DNA of 64,000 nucleotides from Pseudomonas saudiphocaensis (GTDB taxonomy: Bacteria; Pseudomonadota; Gammaproteobacteria; Pseudomonadales; Pseudomonadaceae). Location of the stretch: NCBI RefSeq assembly GCF_000756775.1, contig NZ_CCSF01000001.1, positions 62,001-126,000 of the forward strand, written 5' to 3'. The first letter of the stretch is position 1, and every line of letters begins with the position of its first letter. Below the pieces are notes generated by a model. The model worked only from the letters and a program-made list of their open reading frames with translations. It ran no database searches and was not told where the DNA came from. Of this stretch, positions 39,341-49,135 are shown in pieces. A program made the position numbers and the translations under genes.

Positions 39341-39383
39341 GCCGCGCGCTGACGTCGTGCTCGGCTGCATCCAAGGACCGCCC

Positions 39384-39569
39384 ATGGATACCAAACTGCT
39401 CGATATTCTTGCCTGCCCGTTGTGCAAAGGCCCGCTGAAGCTGGCTGACGACAAATCCGAACTGATTTGCAAGGTCGATGCCATGGCCTTCCCGGTACGC
39501 GACGGCATCCCGGTGATGCTTGAAGGCGAAGCTCGCACCCTGGATGTGGACGAGCGGCTCGATAAATGA
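39384..39569 (+). CDS. Trm112-family small protein (YcaR-like)
   Basis: This 61-residue protein starts [18 protein letters not shown], with a CxxC pair (Cys11, Cys14) and a further Cys, the pattern of the Trm112/UPF0434 family. Bacterial members lie between lpxK and kdsB in many Gammaproteobacteria. The molecular role is not established; eukaryotic Trm112 activates methyltransferases. Its stop overlaps the kdsB ATG (ATGA). Confidence 0.92.
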   Translation: MDTKLLDILACPLCKGPLKLADDKSELICKVDAMAFPVRDGIPVMLEGEARTLDVDERLDK

Positions 39570-40330
39570 AACCAGCTTTCGTCGTAGTGATTCCGGCGCG
39601 CTATGCCTCCACCCGCCTGCCGGGCAAACCCCTTCAGGATATTGCCGGCAAACCGATGATTCGCCATGTCTGGGAGCAGGCATGTAAAAGCGCGGCGCAG
39701 CGAGTGGTAGTGGCGACCGATGATTCGCGGATCGTCACCGCCTGCGCCGAGTTCGGAGCGGAAGTGCTGCTGACCCGGCCCGATCACGAATCCGGAACCG
39801 ACCGCCTGGCCGAAGTTGCGGCAGCTCTGGGTCTTGAGGCGGATGCCATCGTGGTCAACGTACAGGGTGACGAGCCGATGATTCCGCCGGCCGTGATCGA
39901 CCAGGTGGCGGCGAACCTGGCGGCGCACCCGGAAGCCTCTATCGCTACTCTGGCCGAGCCGCTTGATGATGCCCAGGCCTTGTTCAACCCCAATGTGGTC
40001 AAGGTGCTCAGCGACATCAATGGCTTGGCGCTGACCTTCAGCCGTGCGCCATTGCCTTGGGCGCGGGACGACTTCGCGCGGGACCGTGCTGCGCTTCCGG
40101 CCGGCGTGCCCTATCGCCGTCATATTGGAATCTATGCCTACCGGGCAGGCTTTCTCGCCGACTTCGTAGCCTGGGGACCCTGCTGGCTGGAGAGTACCGA
40201 GTGCCTGGAGCAGCTGCGTGCGCTTTGGCACGGCCAGCGGATTCATGTGGCCGATGCCATCGAAGCGCCGCCGGCCGGGGTTGATACAGCTGAAGATCTA
40301 CAGCGTGTCCGCGGTCTGTTGGGAGCATGA
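39566..40330 (+). CDS. kdsB: 3-deoxy-manno-octulosonate cytidylyltransferase
   Basis: This 254-residue enzyme activates Kdo with CTP for lipopolysaccharide core synthesis. The N-terminal [17 protein letters not shown] is the nucleotide-binding loop, followed by ATDDSRI and [21 protein letters not shown] is near the C-terminal third. The start overlaps the Trm112 stop and its stop overlaps the phosphatase start. It is cytoplasmic and part of the lipid A/Kdo unit. Confidence 0.97.
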   Translation: MKPAFVVVIPARYASTRLPGKPLQDIAGKPMIRHVWEQACKSAAQRVVVATDDSRIVTACAEFGAEVLLTRPDHESGTDRLAEVAAALGLEADAIVVNVQGDEPMIPPAVIDQVAANLAAHPEASIATLAEPLDDAQALFNPNVVKVLSDINGLALTFSRAPLPWARDDFARDRAALPAGVPYRRHIGIYAYRAGFLADFVAWGPCWLESTECLEQLRALWHGQRIHVADAIEAPPAGVDTAEDLQRVRGLLGA

Positions 40331-40797
40331 GCGTGAAGGTTCTGTTTGTTTGCCTGGGCAATATCTGCCGTTCACCCACCGCCGAGGCGGTATTTCGGCA
40401 TCAGGCCCAGGCGGCCGGCCTCGAGCAACGGATTCATATCGACTCCGCCGGTACGGCTGACTGGCATCGAGGTAAATCGCCGGATAGCCGCAGTTGTCAG
40501 TTCGCCAGCCGCCGTGGCTATGATCTTGAGCCATTGCGCGCGCGCCAGGTGAGTGTCGATGACTTCCACGATTTCGATCTGATTCTGGCCATGGACCATG
40601 ACAACCTGGCGCACCTGCGGCAGATGCAGCCGACCAATGCCCGCGCCGAGCTGGATCTGTTTCTCAAGCGCTACGGTTTGCCCCGCGATGCCGTGCCTGA
40701 CCCTTACTACGGTGGTGATGAAGGCTTCGAAGATGTGCTGGATCTCGTCGAGCAGGCCAGCGCCGCGTTGCTGAACGAAATCAAGGCACGCCTTTGA
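40327..40797 (+). CDS. Low-molecular-weight protein tyrosine phosphatase
   Basis: This 156-residue phosphatase has the P-loop [16 protein letters not shown] with nucleophile Cys9 and Arg15, and the acid aspartate in VPDPYYGG near residue 120. Most bacterial homologues of this type linked to polysaccharide genes act on tyrosine kinases of capsule synthesis. Here no such kinase is near; the gene sits between kdsB and murB, as I recall for PAO1. A regulatory role in envelope synthesis is an inference. It overlaps both neighbours by 4 bp. Confidence 0.93.
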   Translation: MSVKVLFVCLGNICRSPTAEAVFRHQAQAAGLEQRIHIDSAGTADWHRGKSPDSRSCQFASRRGYDLEPLRARQVSVDDFHDFDLILAMDHDNLAHLRQMQPTNARAELDLFLKRYGLPRDAVPDPYYGGDEGFEDVLDLVEQASAALLNEIKARL

Positions 40798-41813
40798 GCC
40801 TGCTAATTGAGGAAAATCGCTCGCTCCGGGCGTTCAACACGTTCGCTGTTGATGCTTGTGCGCGCTACTTCACCGAAGCCCATGACGACAACGAGGTGCG
40901 CGAGGCGCTGGCGGCTGCGCAGCGTCTGGGCTTGCCCCTGCGCGTGCTCGGCGGGGGCAGTAACCTTTTGCTGACCCAGGACGTTGAGGCGTTGGTGCTG
41001 CGCCTGAACAGCCGGGGCATTCGGCTGCTGGCCGACGATGGCCAGCAGGTGGTGCTTGAGGTTGAGGCCGGTGAGCCATGGCACCCCTTTGTATTGCATA
41101 GTCTGGAGCTGGGCCTGGCGGGGCTGGAAAATCTGAGCCTGATTCCCGGAACCGTTGGAGCTGCGCCGATCCAGAATGTCGGCGCCTATGGAGTGGAGAT
41201 CAGTGATGTTTTCGCCGGTTTGACCGCACTTGATCGCACCACGGGCAAGCTTTGTGAATTTGATGCAGCGACTTGCGCCTTCGCTTATCGCGACAGTCTG
41301 TTCAAGCAGCAGGGCGGGCGTTTCATCATCCTGCGGGTGCGTTTCGCGTTGCAGCGCACAGCGAGCCTGCGGCTGGAATATGGCCCTCTGCGTCAGCGTC
41401 TGCAGCAGATGGGTGTGGAGCAGCCGACACCCCGCGACGTTAGCGAGGCGGTGTGTGCGATTCGCCGGGAGAAACTGCCCGATCCGCAGGTGTTGGGTAA
41501 TGCTGGCAGTTTCTTCAAAAACCCTCTGGTATCGCCGGTACAGGCCGACGAGTTGCGCCAGCGGTATCCCGGGCTGGTGGCCTATCCCCAGACCGATGGC
41601 CGGATCAAGCTCGCTGCCGGTTGGCTGATCGAGCAGGCTGGCTGGAAGGGCTATCGTGAAGGCGATGCCGCTGTGCATGGCCTGCAGGCCCTGGTTCTGG
41701 TCAATCACGGTGAAGCCAGTGGTCGCCAGATCCTGATGCTGGCGCAGCGTATACAGGCGGATATCGCCGCCCGCTTTGGGGTGGAGCTGGAAATCGAGCC
41801 GAACGTTATCTAG
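40794..41813 (+). CDS. murB: UDP-N-acetylenolpyruvoylglucosamine reductase
   Basis: This 339-residue FAD enzyme makes UDP-MurNAc for peptidoglycan. The FAD-binding segments are RVLGGGSNLLL (about 51-61) and NLSLIPGTVGAAPIQNVGAYGVE; the catalytic serine lies in NAGSFFKNP and the glutamate in the C-terminal region. The TTG start at 40794 overlaps the previous stop and gives [17 protein letters not shown], in line with the P. aeruginosa start I recall. It is the last gene of the envelope operon and is followed by a strong terminator. Confidence 0.96.
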   Translation: MSLLIEENRSLRAFNTFAVDACARYFTEAHDDNEVREALAAAQRLGLPLRVLGGGSNLLLTQDVEALVLRLNSRGIRLLADDGQQVVLEVEAGEPWHPFVLHSLELGLAGLENLSLIPGTVGAAPIQNVGAYGVEISDVFAGLTALDRTTGKLCEFDAATCAFAYRDSLFKQQGGRFIILRVRFALQRTASLRLEYGPLRQRLQQMGVEQPTPRDVSEAVCAIRREKLPDPQVLGNAGSFFKNPLVSPVQADELRQRYPGLVAYPQTDGRIKLAAGWLIEQAGWKGYREGDAAVHGLQALVLVNHGEASGRQILMLAQRIQADIAARFGVELEIEPNVI

Positions 41814-42205
41814 GCGTTCGGGCCGGGATAGTCGCTCTTGCCGAGGCCTAAGGCTCTCGCCAGAACCATCTCCCGTATCTTCGGATAGAAGCCATCTTCC
41901 AGGATCTCGTTCAGCAGTACGTCGGATCAGGAAAACCTGCGGCTGAGAGATCAGGCTGTTTCAGGTTGCGGAGGCCCACAAAGTGAATGTGAAAGTCAGT
42001 GCCAGGTGCACCGGCGGACGTTGCTTTTTGTAGAAAACAGCCACTTGCCATGAAATGACCAATGCGGGGCCTGGTCCATTGCCAGTCTTTGCTCGATAAA
42101 CCGAGCCGTTAAGCGGATTGTCCGATATATAAAAAACAAAACCCCGCACTAAGGCGGGGTTTTGTTTTGAGGTGGGATGCAAGGCATCCCTGTCAGCGGC
42201 ATGTA
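41814..42205. other. Intergenic region between murB and rne
   Basis: This 392-bp gap contains no gene I can support. In the plus direction a short decayed frame begins around 41840 and is broken by a stop near 41883. A minus-strand 73-codon frame (41961-42182) runs through the terminator, so it is not believed. The sequence composition is less GC-rich than the flanks, suggesting a remnant of an inserted element. The rho-independent terminator at its right end is listed separately. Confidence 0.4.
42133..42168. terminator. Strong bidirectional intrinsic terminator between murB and rne
   Basis: ACCCCGC (42141-42147) and GCGGGGT (42154-42160) form a GC stem around the six-base loop ACTAAG. The flanking AAAACAAA (42133-42140) and TTTGTTTT (42161-42168) also pair and give a T-rich tail on either strand. 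It can end the murB transcript and the minus-strand rne transcript. Confidence 0.93.
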
Positions 42206-45200
42206 TCAGCCCTGGCGATTCTCATCGCTTTCAGGCTCGCTGCCTTTTTCCTCTTCGCCTGCAGGCGCCGGTGCGCTGGCGGGTTTTTCAACCTCGCCCA
42301 GCGGCTGTTCAGCCGGCTCGGAAACAGTGTTCTCCACACGGTTTACCGGAGCTTCCAGCGAAGGCTCGACTTGGGGCTGCTCTGCAGGATCAGCAGCAAC
42401 GATCTCCGGGCTGGCCAGAGGTTGCTCCGCAGCGGCCTGTGCCTCGGCAGCGGCTTTCTCCGCGGCCTCCTTGGCCAGGCGCTCTTCTTCGCGGCGACGG
42501 CGACGCACTTCTCGTGGGTCGTTGGGCGCGCGACCCGAAGGCGTCAGGCTCGATGTCCGAACCGCGGGTTGAGCTGCCACGGCTGGCGCAGGCTCGGCGA
42601 CAACAGCGGCGGGCTGATCTACAACAGGGCTAACGGCAACCGGCTCCGGTTCTGCTGTGAGGGGCTTAGCCTCGGCAGTAGGTGCTTCTTGTGCTTCTGC
42701 TGCGACTTGAGCAGGCGCTTCGACCACTACTTCCGGCTTGGCCTCGACAGCTTCAACAGGCGCAGGCGTAGCTTCCTGGGTGACCGCTTCGGTCTCGACT
42801 GCAGGCGCCGATGGTGCTTCAGTCACAGTTTCAGCAGTTTCAGCAGTTTCAGCAGTTTCAGCTGCCAGAGCTGCAACGTTTGCGGCGATGGCTACCTGCT
42901 CGGATTTAACAGGAGCATTACTTTCGCTGACGTTTGCGATCTCTGCTTCGTTTTCGCCCTCGATCTCATTGCCGTTGGCATCGCGCTGGCGGTCACGGCG
43001 GTTGCTGCGACGGCGCTGACCACGGGAGCGCCGACGTGGACGATCGCCGCCTTCGGTTGAATCCTGGTCGTCGCTAGCGCCTTCCTGGACTTCTTCGTTC
43101 TGCTGCAGAGCTTCCTCGTTGACAACTTGCTCTGCGCGAGGCTTGCGCTCTTCGCGCGGCGGGCGCGGTTTGCGCTCGGTGCTCTCTTCGCTCACTGCCG
43201 GGGTGGCCTGATCGTTCTCATCGATCGGTGCACGCAGCTCGCGCTTGCGCTCTTCCCGTGGCTGACGCTCTTCGCGCGGTGCGCGTTCGCGACGTGGCTG
43301 CTGCGAATTGCTCTCGCTGTTGGTCTCTTGCGTTTCGCGCGGCTCGCGTGGCTTACGCTCTTCACGTGGCGGGCGCGGTTGACGCTCTTCCCGTGGCTGA
43401 CGCTCTTCGCGCGGTGCGCGCTCTTCCCGAGGCTTGCGCTCTTCGTCGCGAGCACCGCGCGAGTCACGGCGGCGATTCTGCTGGCGACCGCTGCGGCGCT
43501 CATCGTTGCGCTGTGGGCGATTGCTCGAAGGCTGCTTCTTCTCAACTTCGACGGCGGGTTCTTCCTGCTTCCCGGCAAACAGACCGACCAGGGATTTGAC
43601 CAGGCCTTTGAACAGGCTTGGCTCCTGAGCTGCTGCTGACGCTACGGGAGCGGCGGGCGCAGGGCTGGCTGTAGGGGCAGGCGCCGTACGCTGTGGTGCA
43701 GTTTTCACTGCCGCTTCCTGGCGTACCAGGGTGCGGGTCGAGCTGACCGGCTGAGTTTCTTCGACTTCAGTCGGGCTCATCTCATAGCTGGCCTGGCCGG
43801 CAATGATTTCCGGGCTGTCATCGCGTAGGCGCTGAACTTCGAAATGTGGCGTTTCCAGATGGTCATCCGGAAGGATAAAGATACGTGCGCGGGTACGCAG
43901 TTCGATTTTGGTGATGGCGTTGCGCTTTTCGTTGAGCAAGAAGGCCGCCACTTGGAACGGCACGCGCGCACGGATCTCGGCGGTGCGATCCTTCAGGGCT
44001 TCCTCTTCGATCAGGCGCAGGATGGCCAGCGACAGCGACTCAACGTCACGGATGACGCCCTGACCCTTGCAGCGTGGGCAGACGATACCGCTGGTTTCGC
44101 CCAGTGACGGACGCAGGCGCTGGCGAGACATTTCCAGCAGGCCAAAGCGAGAAATGCGACCTACCTGAATGCGCGCGCGATCGGCTTCCAGCGCTTCGCG
44201 GACCTTTTCTTCCACGGCGCGCTGATTTTTTGCCGGCGTCATGTCGATGAAGTCGATGACGATTAGACCGCCGATGTCGCGCAGACGCAGCTGACGAGCG
44301 ATTTCCTCGGCGGCTTCGAGGTTGGTCTGCAGGGCGGTTTCCTCGATATCGCAGCCCTTGGTGGCGCGTGCCGAGTTGATGTCGATGGACACCAGCGCTT
44401 CGGTCGGATCGATGACGATGGAGCCGCCGGAGGGCAGCTTCACTTCACGCTGGAAGGCGGTCTCGATCTGGCTTTCGATCTGGAAACGGTTGAACAGCGG
44501 CACGCTGTCTTCATACAGCTTGATCTTGCTGGCGTACTGCGGCATCACCTGCTGGATGAAGCTCAGGGCCTCTTCCTGGGCGTCGATGCTGTCGATCAGT
44601 ACTTCGCCGATGTCCTGGCGCAGGTAGTCACGAATGGCGCGGATGATGACATTGGATTCCTGGTAGATCAGGAATGGAGCAGGGCGGTCCTGGGAGGCTT
44701 CCTTGACGGCGCTCCAGAGCTGTACCAGGTAATCGAGGTCCCACTGCAGTTCTTCGCTGGAGCGACCAAGGCCTGCGGTACGCACGATCAGGCCCATGTC
44801 GGCCGGTACGTTGATGCCATTCAGGGCTTCACGCAGTTCGTTGCGCTCTTCGCCTTCGATGCGTCGCGAGATGCCGCCTGCGCGTGGGTTGTTGGGCATC
44901 AGTACAAGGTAGCGGCCAGCCAGGCTGATGAAGGTGGTCAGGGCTGCGCCCTTGTTGCCACGCTCTTCCTTTTCAACCTGGACGATGACTTCCTGGCCTT
45001 CTTTCAGGACTTCCTTGATGTTGACGCGGCCTTCAGGGGCTTTGGAGAAGTATTCGCGGGAGATTTCCTTGAGTGGCAGGAAGCCGTGGCGCTCGGCGCC
45101 GAAATCGACGAAAGCGGCTTCAAGGCTGGCTTCGACGCGAGTGATCTTGCCTTTATAGATATTGGCTTTTTTCTGTTCGCGCGCTCCGGATTCGATATCC

Positions 45201-45280
45201 AGGTCGAACAGTCGCTGGCCGTCGACCAGTGCAACACGCAACTCTTCAGGTTGGGTTGCGTTAATCAGCATTCTTTTCAT
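42206..45280 (-). CDS. rne: Ribonuclease E
   Basis: This 1024-residue endoribonuclease is the scaffold of the RNA degradosome. It begins [21 protein letters not shown] at ATG 45280. The catalytic half holds the S1 domain (about 37-120), DNase-like catalytic aspartates in [17 protein letters not shown] and IVIDFIDM, and the Zn-link CPRCKGQG. The C-terminal half is disordered: Arg/Glu-rich repeats of (P)REERQ (about 600-730), an Arg-rich RNA-binding patch ([15 protein letters not shown]) and an Ala/Pro/Glu-rich end with [17 protein letters not shown]. Nucleotide-level repeats occur in this tail. A 490-nt leader precedes it. Confidence 0.96.
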   Translation of the reverse strand: MKRMLINATQPEELRVALVDGQRLFDLDIESGAREQKKANIYKGKITRVEASLEAAFVDFGAERHGFLPLKEISREYFSKAPEGRVNIKEVLKEGQEVIVQVEKEERGNKGAALTTFISLAGRYLVLMPNNPRAGGISRRIEGEERNELREALNGINVPADMGLIVRTAGLGRSSEELQWDLDYLVQLWSAVKEASQDRPAPFLIYQESNVIIRAIRDYLRQDIGEVLIDSIDAQEEALSFIQQVMPQYASKIKLYEDSVPLFNRFQIESQIETAFQREVKLPSGGSIVIDPTEALVSIDINSARATKGCDIEETALQTNLEAAEEIARQLRLRDIGGLIVIDFIDMTPAKNQRAVEEKVREALEADRARIQVGRISRFGLLEMSRQRLRPSLGETSGIVCPRCKGQGVIRDVESLSLAILRLIEEEALKDRTAEIRARVPFQVAAFLLNEKRNAITKIELRTRARIFILPDDHLETPHFEVQRLRDDSPEIIAGQASYEMSPTEVEETQPVSSTRTLVRQEAAVKTAPQRTAPAPTASPAPAAPVASAAAQEPSLFKGLVKSLVGLFAGKQEEPAVEVEKKQPSSNRPQRNDERRSGRQQNRRRDSRGARDEERKPREERAPREERQPREERQPRPPREERKPREPRETQETNSESNSQQPRRERAPREERQPREERKRELRAPIDENDQATPAVSEESTERKPRPPREERKPRAEQVVNEEALQQNEEVQEGASDDQDSTEGGDRPRRRSRGQRRRSNRRDRQRDANGNEIEGENEAEIANVSESNAPVKSEQVAIAANVAALAAETAETAETAETVTEAPSAPAVETEAVTQEATPAPVEAVEAKPEVVVEAPAQVAAEAQEAPTAEAKPLTAEPEPVAVSPVVDQPAAVVAEPAPAVAAQPAVRTSSLTPSGRAPNDPREVRRRRREEERLAKEAAEKAAAEAQAAAEQPLASPEIVAADPAEQPQVEPSLEAPVNRVENTVSEPAEQPLGEVEKPASAPAPAGEEEKGSEPESDENRQG
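42830..42860. repeat. Tandem 9-bp repeat in the rne tail
   Basis: The 9-mer CAGTTTCAG is repeated four times in tandem, in frame, coding a repeated Ala-Glu-Thr unit of the RNase E tail. Related but longer imperfect repeats encoding Arg-Glu-Glu-Arg stretches lie at about 43140-43440. Confidence 0.85.
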
Positions 45281-45773
45281 GTAGTACCGTCGGTTTCCGT
45301 GGCATCCGGAAACGGCGTTCGGCACACACGACTCTCGCAGTCGGTGTCAGGTGCGTCAGGAGGGCTTGTCAGGCACTCCAGTGTCCAGCGATGTGAGGCC
45401 AGTTGGGCCGGCGTCGCGACGACGTCTCCTGCTTGCTGTAACACAGCAGCAATGCTTAAGGGAGGAGGAATCAGGCACCGGTAGCGGACGGAATGAAACG
45501 TCTGTGTAAGCCTTTGCTACGCAATCCGGTGCTGTGCATCTCGACCCAACACGCATACGTTGAAAATCGGGTGCCGCTCGCAGAATCCAGGGAGCGGGTT
45601 TCGATTATCGCGATTGCCCAAAAGAGGGGGCACGCATCATGTCTTCTAGGCTTGTTTCGCAACCTCGTCGCTACTGGAGAGAGGGTGCGTCGGACGGCCT
45701 CACGTCCTCAAACATGTTGCGGTCAGGGATGGCTGGTTTAGATGCATCCTCGGACCTGGCCGTTTTAGCGGCG
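45281..45773 (-). promoter_or_regulatory. Long 5' leader of rne
   Basis: From the predicted start at about 45773 to ATG 45280 the leader is roughly 490 nt. In E. coli, RNase E autoregulates through hairpins in a 361-nt leader, and a comparable function is inferred here. One clear stem is TGCTGT (45434-45439) / ACAGCA (45443-45448). Other local stems exist, and no ORF with good codon structure is present. Confidence 0.55.
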
Positions 45774-45779
45774 TGCCTG

Positions 45780-45808
45780 ACTATAACAGTAATGTTTAAG
45801 TGCTTCAA
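45780..45808 (-). promoter_or_regulatory. Predicted sigma-70 promoter of rne
   Basis: On the minus strand TTGAAG (45803-45808) and TATAGT (45780-45785) are separated by exactly 17 bases. Each matches the sigma-70 consensus at five of six positions or close to it. The transcription start would be near 45773. Confidence 0.65.
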
Positions 45809-45835
45809 TTGCATGAAAATTGATACCATTCGCCA

Positions 45836-46789
45836 ATGACCAATACCCCTTCCCAGACCACTGGCGTGCAAATGCTTGAGGTCTCGCCGGAGCTTGCCGG
45901 CCAGCGCATCGATAACTTTCTTCGCACCCAGCTCAAGGGTGTGCCCAAGACATTGATCTACCGCATCCTGCGTAAGGGTGAGGTGCGGGTCAATAAGGGG
46001 CGGATCAAGCCGGAGTACAAACTTCAGGCCGGCGATGTGGTGCGTGTGCCACCGCTTCGAATGGCTGAGCGTGACGAGGATGTGCCGCTGGCGCAGGGTC
46101 TGCTCGATCGTCTGGAAGCAGCCATCGTCTATGAAGACAATGCCCTGATTGTGCTCAACAAGCCGTCCGGTATTGCCGTGCATGGTGGCAGTGGGCTCAG
46201 CTTCGGTGTGATCGAAGCCTTGCGCCAGCTGCGCCCGGACGCCAGAGAGCTGGAACTGGTGCATCGTCTGGATCGTGATACCTCTGGTCTGCTGATGATT
46301 GCCAAGAAGCGCAGCATGCTGCGCCATCTGCATCAGGCACTGCGCGGCGATGGTGTCGACAAGCGCTATATGGCGCTGGTGCGCGGTCGCTGGGAAACCG
46401 GTACCAAGCAGGTCAATGCCCCCTTGCTGAAAAATACCCTGCGTTCCGGTGAGCGCATGGTAGAGGTAACCGATGAGGGCAAGGAGGCGTTGACGCTGTT
46501 TCGCGTGCTGCGGCGCTTCGGCGATTTCGCCACTCTGGTCGAGGCCAGGCCGATTACCGGGCGTACCCACCAGATTCGGGTGCATGCGCGCCATGCGGGA
46601 CACGCCATCGCTGGTGACAACAAATATGGCGATGAAGAATTTTCCGGGCTGATTCGCGAGCTGGGTGGCAAGCGTCTGTTCCTGCACGCTTGCGCATTGC
46701 GAGTGACGCTACCCGATGGAGGCGAGCTGAGCCTGGAGGCGCCGGTGGACGAAACCTGGGCGCGCACGTTGGAGCGCCTGGGTGAGTAA
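45836..46789 (+). CDS. rluC: 23S rRNA pseudouridine synthase RluC
   Basis: This 317-residue enzyme makes pseudouridines 955, 2504 and 2580 in 23S rRNA. An S4 RNA-binding domain (about 18-80, [33 protein letters not shown]) precedes the catalytic domain with Asp146 in [20 protein letters not shown] appears near residue 240. It diverges from rne, as in E. coli. No clear ribosome site precedes ATG 45836. It overlaps the HAD gene by 8 bp. Confidence 0.95.
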   Translation: MTNTPSQTTGVQMLEVSPELAGQRIDNFLRTQLKGVPKTLIYRILRKGEVRVNKGRIKPEYKLQAGDVVRVPPLRMAERDEDVPLAQGLLDRLEAAIVYEDNALIVLNKPSGIAVHGGSGLSFGVIEALRQLRPDARELELVHRLDRDTSGLLMIAKKRSMLRHLHQALRGDGVDKRYMALVRGRWETGTKQVNAPLLKNTLRSGERMVEVTDEGKEALTLFRVLRRFGDFATLVEARPITGRTHQIRVHARHAGHAIAGDNKYGDEEFSGLIRELGGKRLFLHACALRVTLPDGGELSLEAPVDETWARTLERLGE

Positions 46790-47468
46790 TTACAGCCTGT
46801 TGATTTTCGATTGGGACGGCACTCTGATGGATTCCATCGGGCGAATCGTCGAGTCGGTCTGTGCAGCGGCTGCCTCCTGTGACCTGCCTGTGCTTGATGA
46901 GAATGCCATCAAGGGCATCATCGGGCTTTCCTTGCCGGAAGCCATCGCAACGCTCTACCCGGATCTCACCGATGCGATTACCGCGGAGGCGTTCAGGGAG
47001 GCTTATGTTGCGCACTATCTGGCCCTGGATGCCGAGCCTGCGGCGCTGTATCCCGGGGTCATCGAAGGCTTGCAGCAGTTTCGCGAGCAGGGCCATCAGC
47101 TTGCCGTGGCAACTGGAAAGGGGCGGCAGGGGCTGGATAGGGTGCTCGCAGGTCAGGGGCTGACAGATTTCTTTGATGTGACGCGCTGTGCGGATGAAAC
47201 CGCCAGCAAGCCTCATCCTCTGATGATTCAGGAAATTCTGGCGCACTGCCGGGTTGAGCCCGAGCAGGCATTGATGATTGGCGACTCGGTGTTCGACCTG
47301 GAGATGGCCAGGCGTGCCGGGGTGGACAGTGTTGCGGTTGGTTATGGTGCGCAGCCCTCTGAGGTGCTGCATGCTTATTCGCCGCGTTTTGCAATAAATG
47401 AGTTTTCCGAGCTCGGCCGGTGGCTGCGCTCTGTGGGGACAGCTGAGGCAGGTATATATGTCGGATGA
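46782..47468 (+). CDS. HAD-family hydrolase (phosphoglycolate phosphatase-like)
   Basis: This 228-residue phosphatase has the motif [10 protein letters not shown] near residue 8, a cap domain, motif III lysine in ASKPHP and motif [18 protein letters not shown]. Members hydrolyse small phosphate esters. The precise substrate is unknown. The GTG start overlaps the end of rluC and its stop lies 11 bp into the peptidase gene. A four-gene head (rluC-HAD-peptidase) is conserved in Pseudomonas as I recall. Confidence 0.9.
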   Translation: MSNYSLLIFDWDGTLMDSIGRIVESVCAAAASCDLPVLDENAIKGIIGLSLPEAIATLYPDLTDAITAEAFREAYVAHYLALDAEPAALYPGVIEGLQQFREQGHQLAVATGKGRQGLDRVLAGQGLTDFFDVTRCADETASKPHPLMIQEILAHCRVEPEQALMIGDSVFDLEMARRAGVDSVAVGYGAQPSEVLHAYSPRFAINEFSELGRWLRSVGTAEAGIYVG

Positions 47469-48441
47469 ATGGAAAGCCCCGGTCGAGGGGGGCAAGGAAG
47501 AGCGGAGCAGCTGGAAGTTGCTGGAGAAGACGCTGCTGGCAAGTGTTCAGGAGCAACGCCGGGCCAGGCGCTGGGGTATTTTCTTCAAGTCGCTGACCTT
47601 CGTGTATCTGTTCGTCGTGCTGGCGCTTTTTTCTCCGTTGCTGCAGATGGGTGACGGCAAAAATGCCGACGGCGGTCATACCGCAGTGATCAATGTGCGC
47701 GGGATGATTGCTGACCAAGAGCAGGCCAGCGCCGACAACATTATCGGTGCCTTGCGTGCGGCATTTGAGGACTCTGCCACCAGGGCGGTGGTCTTGCGTA
47801 TCAATAGTCCTGGTGGCAGTCCGGTGCAATCGGGTTATGTCTACGATGAGATCCGCCGGTTGCGCGGAGAGTATCCGCAGACCAAGGTCTACGCGGTAAT
47901 TACCGATCTGGGCGCTTCGGGGGCCTATTACATTGCCAGTGCCGCCGATGAAATCTATGCCGACAAGTCGAGCCTGGTGGGGTCCATCGGTGTGACCGCT
48001 GCTACCTTCGGTTTCGTTGGCGCCCTGGAGAAGCTGGGTGTTGAGCGGCGGGTGTATACCTCCGGCGAGCACAAGGCATTCCTTGATCCCTTTCAGCCGC
48101 AGAAGTCAGAAGAAACCGAGTTCTGGAGCAGTGTGCTGGCGACCACTCACCGCCAGTTCATTGAAAGCGTCAAGCAGGGGCGTGGCGAGCGGCTGCAGGT
48201 TGAAGCCAATCCTGAGCTGTTCTCCGGCCTGATCTGGTCTGGCGAGCAGGCGCTGGAGCTAGGGTTGGTCGATGCGCTTGGCAGTACGAGTTATGTGGCG
48301 CGGGAGGTGGTTGGCGAAGAAACCCTGGTGGATTTCACCGTGAAGGATTCTCCGCTGGATCGCTTTACCAAGAAGCTGGGGGCTGCTGTTGGCACTCAGA
48401 TGGCCCTGTGGATGGGGTTGCAAGGGCCGACTCTGCGCTGA
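47458..48441 (+). CDS. Signal peptide peptidase SppA-type (S49) protease
   Basis: This 327-residue inner-membrane protease has one N-terminal membrane helix (about 43-65) and a single S49 domain, the short 36K type. The sequence NSPGGSPVQSGYVYDEI is followed by the nucleophile serine in DLGASGAYYIASAADEIYA; the general-base lysine of the short type follows further on. It degrades remnant signal peptides in the membrane. ATG 47458 overlaps the HAD gene by 11 bp; the earlier frame has no support. Confidence 0.9.
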   Translation: MSDEWKAPVEGGKEERSSWKLLEKTLLASVQEQRRARRWGIFFKSLTFVYLFVVLALFSPLLQMGDGKNADGGHTAVINVRGMIADQEQASADNIIGALRAAFEDSATRAVVLRINSPGGSPVQSGYVYDEIRRLRGEYPQTKVYAVITDLGASGAYYIASAADEIYADKSSLVGSIGVTAATFGFVGALEKLGVERRVYTSGEHKAFLDPFQPQKSEETEFWSSVLATTHRQFIESVKQGRGERLQVEANPELFSGLIWSGEQALELGLVDALGSTSYVAREVVGEETLVDFTVKDSPLDRFTKKLGAAVGTQMALWMGLQGPTLR

Positions 48442-48453
48442 GTCATGCAGCCA

Positions 48454-49032
48454 TCAAGGAACTTCGATTCCTGCGCTGTTGAGCATCTCTACCAGCCTGA
48501 TCAGCGGTAAGCCAATCAGGCTGGTGGCATCTTCGCCCTCGGTGGCGCGGAACAGGCTGATCCCCAGGCCTTCGGCCTTGAAACTGCCGGCACAGTCAAA
48601 GGGTTGTTCGGCTATGAGATAGCGTTCGATCTGCGCCTCGCTAAGATCGCGAAAATGAACGCTGAAGCGCAGGCAGTCTACCTGCTCGGCTCCTTTGCGA
48701 GTGTCTAGCAGCGTCAGTCCGGTAAGAAAGTCCAGGCGCTTGCCGCTACATGACAACAATTGCTCTCGTGCACGCTCCAATGTATGCGGCTTGCCGATAA
48801 TCCTGTCGCCCAGTACGGCCGCCTGGTCTGAGCCGATGATCAAATGGTCCGGATGTGTTTCGGCCAGGGCCAGAGCCTTTTCGCGAGAAAGCCGGCGTAC
48901 CAGTTGTTCCGGAGATTCATCTGGGTGAGGGGTTTCATCTATCTCCGGGGCACGACAGTCGAAGGGCAGCCGCAGACGTGAAAGCAGTTCGCGTCGGTAG
49001 GGTGAGCTTGAGGCGAGAAGCAGGCGGCGCAT
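48454..49032 (-). CDS. yceF: Nucleoside triphosphate pyrophosphatase, YceF/Maf-like
   Basis: This 192-residue Maf-family enzyme hydrolyses non-canonical or modified nucleotides; YceF prefers 7-methyl-GTP. The N-terminal LASSSPYRRELL and GSDQAAVLGDRIIGKP with the C-terminal SLIGLPL match the family. The YceF-type SCSGKRLDFLTG is present, separating it from YhdE. It lies opposite to yceD, whose promoter lies in the 103-bp gap. Confidence 0.92.
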   Translation of the reverse strand: MRRLLLASSSPYRRELLSRLRLPFDCRAPEIDETPHPDESPEQLVRRLSREKALALAETHPDHLIIGSDQAAVLGDRIIGKPHTLERAREQLLSCSGKRLDFLTGLTLLDTRKGAEQVDCLRFSVHFRDLSEAQIERYLIAEQPFDCAGSFKAEGLGISLFRATEGEDATSLIGLPLIRLVEMLNSAGIEVP

Positions 49033-49097
49033 TTTTCTTCCTTATATATAGGTAGTGGATTGTCGTCGGTCGGGCAGGCTTGAGAAGCTGAATTCCT

Positions 49098-49133
49098 TTG
49101 ACAGCCGTGGGGCGCATCCCTAGAATGCCGCGC
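49098..49133 (+). promoter_or_regulatory. Consensus promoter for yceD-rpmF-plsX-fab operon
   Basis: TTGACA (49098-49103) and TAGAAT (49121-49126) are 17 bases apart, an almost perfect sigma-70 promoter. The predicted start is near 49133, only about 3 bases before the yceD ATG at 49136. Confidence 0.8.
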
Positions 49134-49135
49134 TT

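Noticed and set aside
41961-42182. Minus-strand 73-codon frame in the murB-rne gap
   Set aside because: It begins beyond and runs through the strong terminator hairpin, has no ribosome site and no recognisable protein features.
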